Part shown: one piece after another, positions 1-9,509 of the stretch
How the letters are laid out: the number at the start of each line of letters is the position of its first letter
Position numbering within the stretch: the first letter of the stretch is position 1
NCBI RefSeq assembly: GCF_024807615.1
Contig: NZ_JANUCJ010000003.1
Coordinates: 310,001-374,000 of the forward strand
Reading direction: 5' to 3'
Source of the DNA: Tsukamurella ocularis
Lineage (GTDB): Bacteria; Actinomycetota; Actinomycetes; Mycobacteriales; Mycobacteriaceae
DNA length: 64,000 nt
Notes under the pieces: generated by a model
Databases searched by the model: none
Seen by the model: the letters and a program-made list of their open reading frames with translations, nothing else
What the model was told of the DNA's origin: nothing
Translations under genes and position numbers: made by a program

Positions 1-36
1 CGGTCGGCGCGGATATATTTTCCGGCGGCCGATGCG

Positions 37-2250
<2,214 letters not shown>

Positions 2251-2254
<4 letters not shown>

Positions 2255-2682
2255 TTGACCACCTTCATCGTCATGCGGGAGTCCACGCGGACGATGGCCG
2301 GGTCGCCCATGAGGTGCGTGGTGACCCAGCGCTCGTACGTCGCGAGATCCGCGACGCGCACGCGGATCAGGTAGTCGGGGAGGCCGAACATGCGGCGCAC
2401 CTCGATGACCTCGTCGAACGAGGCGATCCGCGCCTCGAACGCCTCCACCGACGCGCGGTCGTTCGCCCCGAGGTCGGCGTTGATCATGACCTCGAAGCCG
2501 CGGCCCAGCGCCGCGGGGTCGAGGACGGCGGTGTAGCCGGTGATCACCCCGTCGGCCTCCAGGCGGCGCACGCGGCGCAGGCACGGCGCGGGCGTGAGCC
2601 CCACGCGCTGCGCCAGCTCCTGGTTGGTGAGCCGCCCGTCGCACACCAACTCATCGATGATTGCTCGATCGAGTGCATCCAC
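2251..2682 (-). CDS. Lrp/AsnC family transcriptional regulator
   Basis: Amino-acid-responsive regulator of 143 residues: an N-terminal helix-turn-helix (LTNQELAQRVGLTPAPC) followed by a RAM ligand-binding domain. The GTG start at 2682 gives the usual Lrp length and removes a long low-quality extension; a CAATAT hexamer 7 nt before it fits a leaderless transcript. It heads the kinase-dgdA operon and faces azlCD. A 15-bp inverted repeat lies in the shared intergenic region. Lrp-like control of azl genes is known in Bacillus, so regulating both sides is a reasonable inference. Confidence 0.9.
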
Positions 2683-2723
2683 GTCCGAGATATTGCCACG
2701 GGCACCCCCAGTTCGGCCATTTA

Positions 2724-2738
2724 CGCAAGCACATTGCG
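2724..2738. promoter_or_regulatory. Candidate Lrp operator, CGCAA-N5-TTGCG
   Basis: Perfect 5-bp arms spaced by 5 bp in the lrp-azlC intergenic region. Its size matches Lrp/AsnC half-site pairs. It sits about 33 bp before the predicted azlC start and about 50 bp before the lrp start. Confidence 0.5.
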
Positions 2739-2750
2739 CGGAATGAGAAA

Positions 2751-2756
2751 TAGAAT
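2751..2756 (+). promoter_or_regulatory. -10 hexamer of azlC (TAGAAT)
   Basis: TAGAAT followed by 7 nt and then the ATG at 2764, the spacing expected for a leaderless actinobacterial transcript. It argues for the start at 2764 rather than the in-frame ATG at 2743. Confidence 0.5.
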
Positions 2757-2763
2757 TGTTCGC

Positions 2764-3432
2764 ATGGGAGTTCCGTCGAAGGTCGCCGTGGTGCAGCTCG
2801 GCCTGTTCGTGCTCGGCATCGGCCTCGGCGTGGTGGTCACGGGCAACGGCCTGCCGTGGTGGATCGCGCCGGTGCTGTCGATGGCGGTGTACGCGGGCTC
2901 CGTCGAGTTCCTCCTCGCCGGCCTGCTGGCCGCGGCGACCCCGCTCGCCGCGATCGCCGCCACCACGTTCCTCGTGAACTCGCGACACCTGTTCTACGGC
3001 CTCACCTTCCCCCTGGACCGGATCCGCAGCCGGGTCGGGAAGGCGTACGGCGTGTACGCCCTCACCGACGAGGCCTACGCCCTGGTGAGCACGGCACCGT
3101 CGGCCACGATGACGGGAAAAATGATCCTGCGAACCCAGGTCGGCCTGCACGTGGCGTGGGTCGCCGGCTCGCTGGTGGGCGGGCTCGCGGGCGGCGCCTT
3201 CCTGCGCGACGTGCCGGGCGTCGACTTCGTGCTCACCGCGCTGTTCGTGGTGTTGGCGATGGACGCGCACCCGGACCGCACGACGCTCGCGCTCGCGCTG
3301 GCCGCGTGCGCGGTCGCGCTGGCGGCGGCGCCGGGCGCGATGCTGCTCGTCGCGATGGGCGGCTTCGCGGGCCTGCTCGTGGTGCGGCACGTCCTGGCCC
3401 GACGGAACGCGAAGGAGGCGGCGCATGCCTAG
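2764..3432 (+). CDS. azlC: AzlC family branched-chain amino acid exporter, large subunit
   Basis: Integral membrane protein of 222 residues with several hydrophobic segments and the family signature around NSRHLFYGL and ALTDEAYAL. With AzlD it forms a two-component exporter for branched-chain amino acids and analogues. It overlaps azlD by 8 nt. It lies divergent from lrp, and the promoter carries a candidate Lrp site, so induction by intracellular amino acids is likely. Being beside a dialkylglycine decarboxylase hints that the pair may export related non-proteinogenic amino acids; that part is inference. Confidence 0.9.
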   Translation: MGVPSKVAVVQLGLFVLGIGLGVVVTGNGLPWWIAPVLSMAVYAGSVEFLLAGLLAAATPLAAIAATTFLVNSRHLFYGLTFPLDRIRSRVGKAYGVYALTDEAYALVSTAPSATMTGKMILRTQVGLHVAWVAGSLVGGLAGGAFLRDVPGVDFVLTALFVVLAMDAHPDRTTLALALAACAVALAAAPGAMLLVAMGGFAGLLVVRHVLARRNAKEAAHA

Positions 3433-3751
3433 CACCGGATACCTGCTGGCGGGGATCGCGATCGCGGCGGCGGTCACCGTCGCGCTGCGGCTGGCGCCCT
3501 TCGGGCTGGCCTCGGTGCTGCGCGATTCGCCGCTGCTGGCCGACTTCGGGCGATGGATGCCCGTGGGCGCCGTGGTGGTGCTGGCCGTCTACTGCATGGC
3601 ACAGGTCGACTACACCGCGCCGGCGCACGGGATCCCGCAGATCGCGGGCGTCGCGGCGACGGCGCTGGCGCACTGGTGGCGGCGCAACGCGGTGCTGAGC
3701 ATCGTCGCAGGCACGGCGGTGTGCGTCGCACTGAGCTACGCACTGGCGTGA
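3425..3751 (+). CDS. azlD: AzlD family branched-chain amino acid transport protein
   Basis: Small subunit of the AzlCD exporter, 108 residues, with about four hydrophobic helices and the family's RLAPFGL and MPVGAVVVLAVYC segments. Its ATG lies inside the end of azlC (8-nt overlap), so the two are co-translated. The next gene starts 15 nt downstream and may be read through. Confidence 0.88.
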   Translation: MPSTGYLLAGIAIAAAVTVALRLAPFGLASVLRDSPLLADFGRWMPVGAVVVLAVYCMAQVDYTAPAHGIPQIAGVAATALAHWWRRNAVLSIVAGTAVCVALSYALA

Positions 3752-3766
3752 TGGCACCATGAGCTG

Positions 3767-4510
3767 ATGCGCAAGGAGATCGTCACTGCCGGCGACGTTC
3801 GCCTGGCGGTGCAGCACCGCCGCGTGCCGGTGCCGACGGGCCCGCCGGTGCTGCTCATCCACGGCATGGCCGCCGACCACCGGACGTGGCGGCGCACCGT
3901 CCGCGCCCTGCACGCCGCCGGCCGCGACACCGTGACCTACGACCAGCGCGGCCACGGCCGCAGCGACCACAGCGCCGAGTACCTCCTCGACGAGCTCGCC
4001 GCGGACGCCGAGCGGGTCGTGCGGCACGTGGGAGTCGAGACCTTCGACGTGGTCGGGCACTCCCTCGGGGGCCAGGCCGCGTTACGGCTCGCGTGGCGCC
4101 TGCCCGACGGTGTCCGTCGCCTCGTCCTCGAGGAGATGCCTCCGGTGGCGCTCGAGCCCGAGCAGGTCGCGGAGTCGGTGGACCTGCCGCTGACGCCGCG
4201 CCGGGTGTGGCTGGGGATCAAGCAGGTGGTGCAGACGCCGGGCGCCCTGTCGCGGTTCGACAAGACGATGATCGATTCGGTCTCCCCGCAGTTCCAGCCC
4301 GATCCGGCGTGGTGGGACCGGCTCGCCACGACCGGACAGCAGACGCTGGTGATCTCGGGCGGCCCGCGCGACTTCCTGCGCCCCGAGTACCTGCGGCTCG
4401 TCGCCGACGCGCTGCCCCGCGGCGAGTACGCCGAGCTGCGCGGCGGGCACACGGCGCACCGCGAGTCCTCCGCCGCGTTCGCCCGCGCGGTCCTCGAGTT
4501 CCTGCGCTAG
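3767..4510 (+). CDS. Alpha/beta hydrolase
   Basis: Cytoplasmic serine hydrolase of 247 residues. Visible motifs are LLIHGMAADHRTW (oxyanion loop, near residue 30), YDQRGHGRS, the nucleophile elbow GHSLGG near residue 97, and a C-terminal GGHTAHRE that supplies the catalytic His. There is no lid domain or signal peptide. The substrate cannot be told from sequence. It follows azlD by 15 nt, so it is probably in the same transcript, and its stop codon lies in a perfect hairpin. Confidence 0.85.
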   Translation: MRKEIVTAGDVRLAVQHRRVPVPTGPPVLLIHGMAADHRTWRRTVRALHAAGRDTVTYDQRGHGRSDHSAEYLLDELAADAERVVRHVGVETFDVVGHSLGGQAALRLAWRLPDGVRRLVLEEMPPVALEPEQVAESVDLPLTPRRVWLGIKQVVQTPGALSRFDKTMIDSVSPQFQPDPAWWDRLATTGQQTLVISGGPRDFLRPEYLRLVADALPRGEYAELRGGHTAHRESSAAFARAVLEFLR

Positions 4511-4525
4511 CAGCTAGCGCAGGAA
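4499..4525 (+). terminator. Stop-codon hairpin after the hydrolase
   Basis: Perfect 12-bp arms (ttcctgcgctag / ctagcgcaggaa) around a 3-nt loop. The TAG stop of the hydrolase is the end of the 5' arm. No U-tract follows; it may act as a Rho-independent-like terminator or as 3'-end protection. Confidence 0.5.
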
Positions 4526-4595
4526 TCCCACTGCAGCTCAGCCCTATCTGCTGCGGGAAATCTGTTCGAGAGTCGACCGTCACGGAATAGGACAA

Positions 4596-4625
4596 GGCCC
4601 GTCCCACCTACTGGTGGAACGGGCC
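4596..4625. terminator. Bidirectional terminator hairpin
   Basis: Arms ggcccgtcccacc and ggtggaacgggcc pair over 13 bp with one mismatch and a 4-nt loop. It lies between the convergent hydrolase and membrane-protein genes. Confidence 0.7.
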
Positions 4626-4641
4626 TGCCATCGAAACGGCA

Positions 4642-5628
4642 CTACGGGGTGAGCGGAGCCACCTGGCCGCCGGAGAGGCGGCGGTACGCGTACACGACCA
4701 ACAGCGAGGCAACCGGTCCGGCGACCAGCAGGCCGATGCCGCAGAGGCAGGCGCCGATCATGCCGATGAGGCCCGCGATGACGAACGTCAGGATCGAGTT
4801 TCCGATGTCGCGCTGAATAACACCGAAGCCCTGCTTGATGCCCTCGATCGCCGGGAGCCCACGATCGACGATCGTCGGAATGGCGAACATGGTGAGGAAT
4901 CCGACGACGATCGACACGATCGTACCGAGGAACGGGATCAGGCTGAGGATCGCGGAAACGGCGCCGATGATCACAGCGGCGATGACGACCTGACCGCTAT
5001 TACGCGGCTTGAAGAAGGAACCGATATCGACGGGCTTGCCATCGGCGATGTCGAGCAGCCCCGAGTAGAGCGACGCCTGGATGATGCAGCCCACGATGCC
5101 GGTCACCAGGATGAGCAGCGCCATCCCGACCAGCGCACCGACGGAGCCACCGGTCGACATCGTCGTGAAGCCGTCGGCGTCGGTACTGGACGAACCGAGG
5201 ACGATCGACACGATCAGGAAGTAGCCGAGACCGACGATCGCGCCGATGACGAGCGTGTACACGAGGATCGCCACGATGAGCGGGACCGCGTTCTTGGTGA
5301 ACTTGTTCCAGGCCCAGGAGAACGCATCACCGATATTGAAGGGCTGCTGTCCGCCGCCGTACTGCGGGCCGCCGAAGCCGCCGGGAGGCGGCGGGAAGCC
5401 GCCCTGCGGCGGCGGGGGGAAACCTCCCTGCGGGGGCGGGAAACCCTGGCCGCCCTGACCGTAGCCGGGATCCTGTGGCGGCGGCGGGAAGCCGCCCTGA
5501 CCGTAGCCCGGCTGCTGCGGGGGCTGCTGCGGGTAACCGCCCTGCTGGTATCCGCCGTGCTGCGGATCCTGCGGGTTCTGTGGGTAGCCGCCCTGGTTGT
5601 CACCAGGGTAGTTCGGCGGCTGCGTCAT
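4642..5628 (-). CDS. Gly/Pro/Gln-rich N-terminus membrane protein
   Basis: Protein of 328 residues: about 95 residues of proline-, glycine- and glutamine-rich cytoplasmic tail with GGYPQ/GGFPPPP repeats, then about five to six hydrophobic segments. The membrane part resembles the DUF975/glycerophosphodiesterase-associated membrane domain class; function is unknown. I chose ATG 5628 because a strong GAGGAGGAGG ribosome site precedes it by 6 nt; ATG 5649 would place that site inside the gene. Such proteins often scaffold envelope factors in actinobacteria, but nothing here shows a partner. Confidence 0.75.
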   Translation of the reverse strand: MTQPPNYPGDNQGGYPQNPQDPQHGGYQQGGYPQQPPQQPGYGQGGFPPPPQDPGYGQGGQGFPPPQGGFPPPPQGGFPPPPGGFGGPQYGGGQQPFNIGDAFSWAWNKFTKNAVPLIVAILVYTLVIGAIVGLGYFLIVSIVLGSSSTDADGFTTMSTGGSVGALVGMALLILVTGIVGCIIQASLYSGLLDIADGKPVDIGSFFKPRNSGQVVIAAVIIGAVSAILSLIPFLGTIVSIVVGFLTMFAIPTIVDRGLPAIEGIKQGFGVIQRDIGNSILTFVIAGLIGMIGACLCGIGLLVAGPVASLLVVYAYRRLSGGQVAPLTP

Positions 5629-5703
5629 GGACTCCTCCTCCTCGCTCATGAAAGATCTCGGCAAACCTACCAACAGCCGGTGACGCACACCATAGTCGGT
5701 TGC

Positions 5704-6477
5704 TCAACCACCGTTGCTCTGACGTTTCGCCTCGCGCTTGGCCTTCCGGAGCGCGAATTCCTCCTGCTCGAGCCGCAGCGCGTGATCCGGCTGAGGAGCT
5801 CCGCCGCCGAGCCGCGCCGGCACCCAGTCCTCCCCCGCCGGAGCGGGGAAGCCGCGCTGCGCGCGCTCCAGGGCCTCGCCCATCGCGGCACGCAGCCGGG
5901 CGGTCAGCGCGACGGGGTCGTCACCGTCGGGATGGAGCGCGGGACCGACCTCCACGACGACGGGGAACCGGTGCCTGCCGATGCGGCGCTGGGTGCCCTT
6001 GGACCAGATCCGCTGGGTGCCCCAGACGATGACGGGGACGATCGGCACGTCGGCCTCGATGGACATGCGGGCGGCGCCGGACTTGAGCTCCTTGAGCTCG
6101 AAGCTGCGGCTGATGGTGGCCTCGGGGTAGAGCAGCACCACCTCGCCGCGTTCGAGGGCGGCCTCGGCCTCGTGGTAGCTCTCGGCGCCGTGTTCGCGAT
6201 CGACGCCGATGGCGCCGCAGTGCTTGATGATGAAGGCCATGATCTTCACCTTGCGGAGCTCGGCCTTGACCATGTAACGCGGCCAGCGACCGGTCCGCTT
6301 CACGGCCAATCCCGCTTCAAGGAAGTCGACGTACGAGGTGTGGTTGACCGCGATCAGCACACCGCCAGTGGACGGGATGTTCTCCAGGCCGCGGTACTCC
6401 ACGCGGAGCCCCTGAGCGCCCACGATGCTCTTCGCGAGCATCAGGACCACCTGATAGACGGGTTCGCGCCGCGCCAT
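5704..6477 (-). CDS. 1-acyl-sn-glycerol-3-phosphate acyltransferase family
   Basis: PlsC-fold acyltransferase of 257 residues, membrane-associated, for phospholipid or related lipid acylation. The catalytic NHTSYVD (HX4D) box is near residue 47 and the glycerophosphate-binding block appears as YPEATIS near residue 118, a variant of the usual FPEGTRS. A basic tail ends the protein. ATG 6477 follows a CAGGGGG ribosome site; a GTG one codon upstream is the alternative. It is 75 nt upstream of the membrane protein at 4642-5628 on the same strand. Confidence 0.85.
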   Translation of the reverse strand: MARREPVYQVVLMLAKSIVGAQGLRVEYRGLENIPSTGGVLIAVNHTSYVDFLEAGLAVKRTGRWPRYMVKAELRKVKIMAFIIKHCGAIGVDREHGAESYHEAEAALERGEVVLLYPEATISRSFELKELKSGAARMSIEADVPIVPVIVWGTQRIWSKGTQRRIGRHRFPVVVEVGPALHPDGDDPVALTARLRAAMGEALERAQRGFPAPAGEDWVPARLGGGAPQPDHALRLEQEEFALRKAKREAKRQSNGG

Positions 6478-6517
6478 CACACCCCCTGAAGATCGCTTCT
6501 CCAGCCGAGGATACGAC

Positions 6518-6537
6518 GGCGCGGCGCGGGCCGCGCC
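6518..6537 (-). terminator. GC hairpin after the doxX operon
   Basis: Arms ggcgcggc / gccgcgcc with a 4-nt loop, directly 3' of the stop codon at 6541 on the minus strand. Confidence 0.4.
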
Positions 6538-6540
6538 GAA

Positions 6541-7182
6541 TCAGTAGGCGACTGAGAAACGCTGCCGCTCGTGGGCCGGGGTCAGGACCTCGTCGACGAA
6601 CGCGATCGCGTAGTCGGCGCCGGAGATCTCGGAGTTCCCGTCGGCGTCGGTGAGCAGCACGTCGCCGCTCGTGCGGAAGGTGCCGCGCTTCTCGCCGGGG
6701 TTGAACGAGCCGTAGCTCGCGGCGGGGCTCACGTAGAACCAGTCCACGTCGTCGACGGTGCGTAGGTAGTCGAGTGCGCGATCGTGCTCCTGCGCGATCG
6801 GCTTGACCGCATCGGGGAACGACGGGGTGTCGACCAGCTTGGGGCCGCCCTCGGCGACCAGCAGACTGCCGGCGCCGCCGACCACGCCGAGACGGGCGCC
6901 GCTGGCGCGCGCTGCGGCGACCAGATTCTCCAGGGCGGTGCGCAGCTCGGTGCCGTCGCCCGACGGTGCCGCGGTCGGCAACGCGGAGACGATGACGGCG
7001 GCGCCGTCGACGGCGCGGGACACGAAGGCCGCATCGGTCACGTCGCCGGCCTCGGCGGTGGCGCCGGCCGGGACCTTGGCGACGTCGCGGGCGACACCGA
7101 CGACCTCGATGCCGCGAGACAGGGCCTCAGTGGTGATGTGGCCGCCGGAGTAGCCCGACGCGCCGAAGACGGTGATCCTCAC
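6541..7182 (-). CDS. NAD(P)-binding Rossmann protein, atypical SDR/NmrA-like
   Basis: Protein of 213 residues with an N-terminal nucleotide-binding motif (ITVFGASGYSGGH) and the core of an atypical short-chain dehydrogenase related to NAD(P)H-binding or YwnB/Rv2216-like proteins. The typical SDR YxxxK pair is not obvious, so it may be a redox sensor or reductase. The GTG start at 7182 overlaps the doxX stop by 4 nt (GTGA), showing coupled expression. The doxX-SDR pair faces a HxlR regulator, a common arrangement for quinone or electrophile response genes. Confidence 0.8.
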   Translation of the reverse strand: MRITVFGASGYSGGHITTEALSRGIEVVGVARDVAKVPAGATAEAGDVTDAAFVSRAVDGAAVIVSALPTAAPSGDGTELRTALENLVAAARASGARLGVVGGAGSLLVAEGGPKLVDTPSFPDAVKPIAQEHDRALDYLRTVDDVDWFYVSPAASYGSFNPGEKRGTFRTSGDVLLTDADGNSEISGADYAIAFVDEVLTPAHERQRFSVAY

Positions 7183-7613
7183 TGCGAGACCGCCTTGGAA
7201 CGCCCCCTGAGCAGGTGCGTATCGGCCGCGAGCGGGCCGTGCGAGGCGATTCCCACGGCGATCAGGCCGGCGATGAGCGCCAGCGGAAGCTCGTAGCCGC
7301 CGCCACTCGCGAAGAAGCCCGCGTCCCAGTGCACGAAGATGATCGCGCCGAGCATGTCGATGATGCCGAGCACCGCGACGAGCGGGACGGCGAGTCCGAT
7401 GATGAGCGCGGCGCCACCGACGAGCTCGACGATGCCCGCGAACCACGCGGACAGGGTCGGAAGGGGGACGTCCATCTTCTCGAACCCTGCTGCGACGTTG
7501 TCGATGCCGTTCGTGAAGAACTTCTGCCAGCCGTGGGCGAAGAAGATCGCGCCGAGGATCACCCGGGCGATCGTGGAGGCGAGGCCTTGGCCTCGCTCGA
7601 GCTGTGCGGCCAT
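7179..7613 (-). CDS. DoxX family membrane protein
   Basis: Four-helix membrane protein of 144 residues with the DoxX signature (RVILGAIFFAHGWQKF, then GIVELVGGAALIIGL). DoxX proteins work with oxidoreductases in thiol and quinone redox balance at the membrane; the mycobacterial DoxX belongs to a membrane oxidoreductase complex. ATG 7613 is preferred over the GTG at 7622. It is divergent from the HxlR regulator with a 12-bp palindrome between them. Confidence 0.88.
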   Translation of the reverse strand: MAAQLERGQGLASTIARVILGAIFFAHGWQKFFTNGIDNVAAGFEKMDVPLPTLSAWFAGIVELVGGAALIIGLAVPLVAVLGIIDMLGAIIFVHWDAGFFASGGGYELPLALIAGLIAVGIASHGPLAADTHLLRGRSKAVSQ

Positions 7614-7634
7614 GGGGACCACTCCGTTCTATTG

Positions 7635-7646
7635 TTGAAGCTTCAA
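7635..7646. promoter_or_regulatory. Palindromic operator candidate in doxX-hxlR spacer
   Basis: Perfect 12-bp palindrome TTGAAGCTTCAA in an AT-rich spacer, 22 bp upstream of doxX and 70 bp upstream of the hxlR ATG. Probable binding site of the adjacent HxlR regulator. Confidence 0.45.
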
Positions 7647-7715
7647 GCTTGCGCTACCATGGAAGCACAGACAAAACGTAAGCGCAATACTTCCGTACAT
7701 GTAAGGTTTTTCGGC

Positions 7716-8084
7716 ATGGCTGATTTCGACGTCTTCGCGAAGGACTGCCCCTCTCGCGATGTCTTCGCCCACGTCACCGGACGCTGGGGCGCGCTCGTCC
7801 TGGGACGCCTGCGCACGGAGCCCCAGCGGTTCGGCGAGGTCCGCCGCCAGGTCGAGGGCATCAGCGACCGCATGCTCACGCAGACGCTGCGCGCCCTCGT
7901 CGACGACGGACTGGTCAGCCGCTATTCGGCCGGCACCAATCCCCCGCACACCGAGTACCGGCTCACCTCCGCCGGAACGGACGTGGCGCAGGCGGTACTG
8001 GGACTGGTACGGGCCGTGGAGACGGCGATGACAACCGCACAGCGACTGGAGCGCGCTTCCCCGATTCCAGGAGGAATGTCATGA
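7716..8084 (+). CDS. HxlR family winged-helix regulator
   Basis: MarR-fold regulator of 122 residues with the HxlR signature: a single Cys near the N-terminus (KDCPSRD, Cys 9), then RWGALVLGRL, RFGEVRRQVEGISDRMLTQTLR and a winged hairpin. The N-terminal Cys is the redox or electrophile sensor in HypR/QorR-type members. ATG 7716 is chosen; an in-frame ATG at 7659 would add 19 residues of basic sequence over the promoter. It overlaps the dioxygenase gene by 4 nt and probably controls it and doxX. Confidence 0.88.
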   Translation: MADFDVFAKDCPSRDVFAHVTGRWGALVLGRLRTEPQRFGEVRRQVEGISDRMLTQTLRALVDDGLVSRYSAGTNPPHTEYRLTSAGTDVAQAVLGLVRAVETAMTTAQRLERASPIPGGMS

Positions 8085-8857
8085 CCACTGTGCCCGCGCT
8101 GTTCCTCAGCCACGGGGCGCCGCCCCTCGTCGACGACGAGCGGTGGGTCGCGCAGTTGCGCCGGCTCGCCGCCGACCTGCCGCGGCCCGAGCAGATCCTC
8201 GTGGTCTCCGCGCACTGGGAGGCCGCGCCCCTCACCGTGGGCGCCACTGATTCCCGGGTGCCGCTCACCTACGACTTCGGCGGTTTCCCCGAGCGGTACT
8301 ACCGCACCGTCTATCCCTCCCCCGGCGCGCCCGCGCTGGCGGACCGGGTCGCGGCCATGGCACCCGACGATCAACCCGTGCACCGGGACTCGGAGCGACG
8401 GCTCGACCACGGGGCCTACGTGCCGCTCACCGTGATGTACCCGGAGGCCGACATCCCGACGCTGCAGGTCTCGCTCCCCACGCTGGAGCCGGAGGCGCTG
8501 TTCGGGCTGGGCCGGCGGCTCGCGGAACTGCGTGAGGAGGGCGTGATGATCATCGGCTCCGGGTTCACCACCCACGGCCTCCCCTTCCTCACCGACCCGA
8601 GCGCCGACGCCGTCGCGCCCGGGTGGTCGGTCGAGTTCGACGCCTGGGCACACGAGCGGTTCGCCGCCGGGGACGTGGACGGGCTCATGCGGTTCCGCGA
8701 AGAGGCGCCGGGCATGCCCTACGCGCACCCGCGGATCGAGCACTTCTCGCCGCTGTTCGTCACGCTCGGTGCGGCGGCGGATCCCGAGGCCGCACCCGAG
8801 GAGCCGATCGACGGCTTCTGGATGGGGCTGGCCAAGCGCAGCATCGTCGCGGCCTGA
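8081..8857 (+). CDS. DODA-type (LigB-fold) extradiol ring-opening dioxygenase
   Basis: Protein of 258 residues of the class III extradiol dioxygenase superfamily, as in 4,5-DOPA dioxygenase/YgiD. Likely metal ligands are His 11 (LFLSHGAPP), His 45 (VVSAHWE) and His 165 (GFTTHGL), with a further conserved His 110 (LDHGAYVPL). It may cleave catechols; bacterial homologues often lie beside redox-responsive HxlR or DoxX genes, as here. Its ATG overlaps the hxlR stop (ATGA), so the regulator and enzyme are co-translated. The natural substrate is unknown. Confidence 0.85.
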   Translation: MTTVPALFLSHGAPPLVDDERWVAQLRRLAADLPRPEQILVVSAHWEAAPLTVGATDSRVPLTYDFGGFPERYYRTVYPSPGAPALADRVAAMAPDDQPVHRDSERRLDHGAYVPLTVMYPEADIPTLQVSLPTLEPEALFGLGRRLAELREEGVMIIGSGFTTHGLPFLTDPSADAVAPGWSVEFDAWAHERFAAGDVDGLMRFREEAPGMPYAHPRIEHFSPLFVTLGAAADPEAAPEEPIDGFWMGLAKRSIVAA

Positions 8858-8927
8858 GACACCCGTCAGGCCCCGCCGGATTCCCCGGTCAGGCGGGCCG
8901 CAAGGGCCGCATCGTCGACGTGCGCCG

Positions 8928-9266
8928 TCAGGCGACGGCCTTCGCGACCAGGGCGGCGAGCCGCGACTCGGTCTCGGCGTCGAGGGCGGTGATGTTCCAG
9001 ACGATGGGGTGCATGGTGGCACCCTCCTCGAAGGCGGGGTTCACCGTCTCGCCGAAACCGAAGGCCACGTACGCGTCTCCGGGCTTGATGTAGCAGACGT
9101 CCTCGCCGCCGCCGACGTAGAACGGCAGCCCCCAGCGCACGACGGGCTCGAGGCCGGGCGCGTTCTCGCGGATGATGGCGTGTATGCGCTCCCCGATCTC
9201 GGCGTACGGCGCGGGCATGGCGCGGAGCTTGGCGAGAACGGCGGCATCGCCCTTCTTGGTGAACAT
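8928..9266 (-). CDS. DUF1801 domain protein
   Basis: Protein of 112 residues with the YdhG/YjhG-like DUF1801 pattern (IHAIIRENAPGLEPVVRWGLPFY near residue 28, then CYIKPGDAYVAFGF). The fold binds small ligands in known structures, but no reaction is established. A GGAGT ribosome site precedes the ATG. It stands alone between the DODA gene and the tRNA. Confidence 0.75.
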   Translation of the reverse strand: MFTKKGDAAVLAKLRAMPAPYAEIGERIHAIIRENAPGLEPVVRWGLPFYVGGGEDVCYIKPGDAYVAFGFGETVNPAFEEGATMHPIVWNITALDAETESRLAALVAKAVA

Positions 9267-9343
9267 TGTGGTGGGACTCCTACTGTCGGGCGGAACTTCA
9301 CGCTACCGCGAGCGAACGGCTCGGGCGGGCCCGGAAACGAGTT

Positions 9344-9377
9344 CGGGCGGGGCTCTGATTTCTCAGAACCCCGCCCG
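9344..9377 (-). terminator. Terminator after tRNA-Ala
   Basis: Arms cgggcggggctctga / tcagaaccccgcccg, 15 bp with one mismatch, 4-nt loop, 17 nt downstream of the tRNA 3' end on the minus strand. Confidence 0.65.
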
Positions 9378-9394
9378 GACTGCGGTTTCCTCTG

Positions 9395-9467
9395 TGGAGC
9401 TAAGGGGAATCGAACCCCTGACCTCCTCGATGCGAACGAGGCGCGCTACCAACTGCGCTATAGCCCC
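9395..9467 (-). tRNA. tRNA-Ala(CGC)
   Basis: A 73-nt cloverleaf on the minus strand. The acceptor arm is GGGGCTA/TAGCTCC with discriminator A. The anticodon stem is CCTCG/CGAGG with loop TTCGCAT, giving anticodon CGC, which reads GCG. The T loop is TTCGATT. CCA is not encoded. It lies 42 nt downstream of sepX. Confidence 0.93.
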
Positions 9468-9509
9468 TTGCGGAACTCGAATACCTTAGCAAGCCCCGCG
9501 GCCAAACTG

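Noticed and set aside
5340-5600. Tandem DNA repeat as a separate element
   Set aside because: It is the coding sequence of the Gly/Pro/Gln-rich N-terminus.
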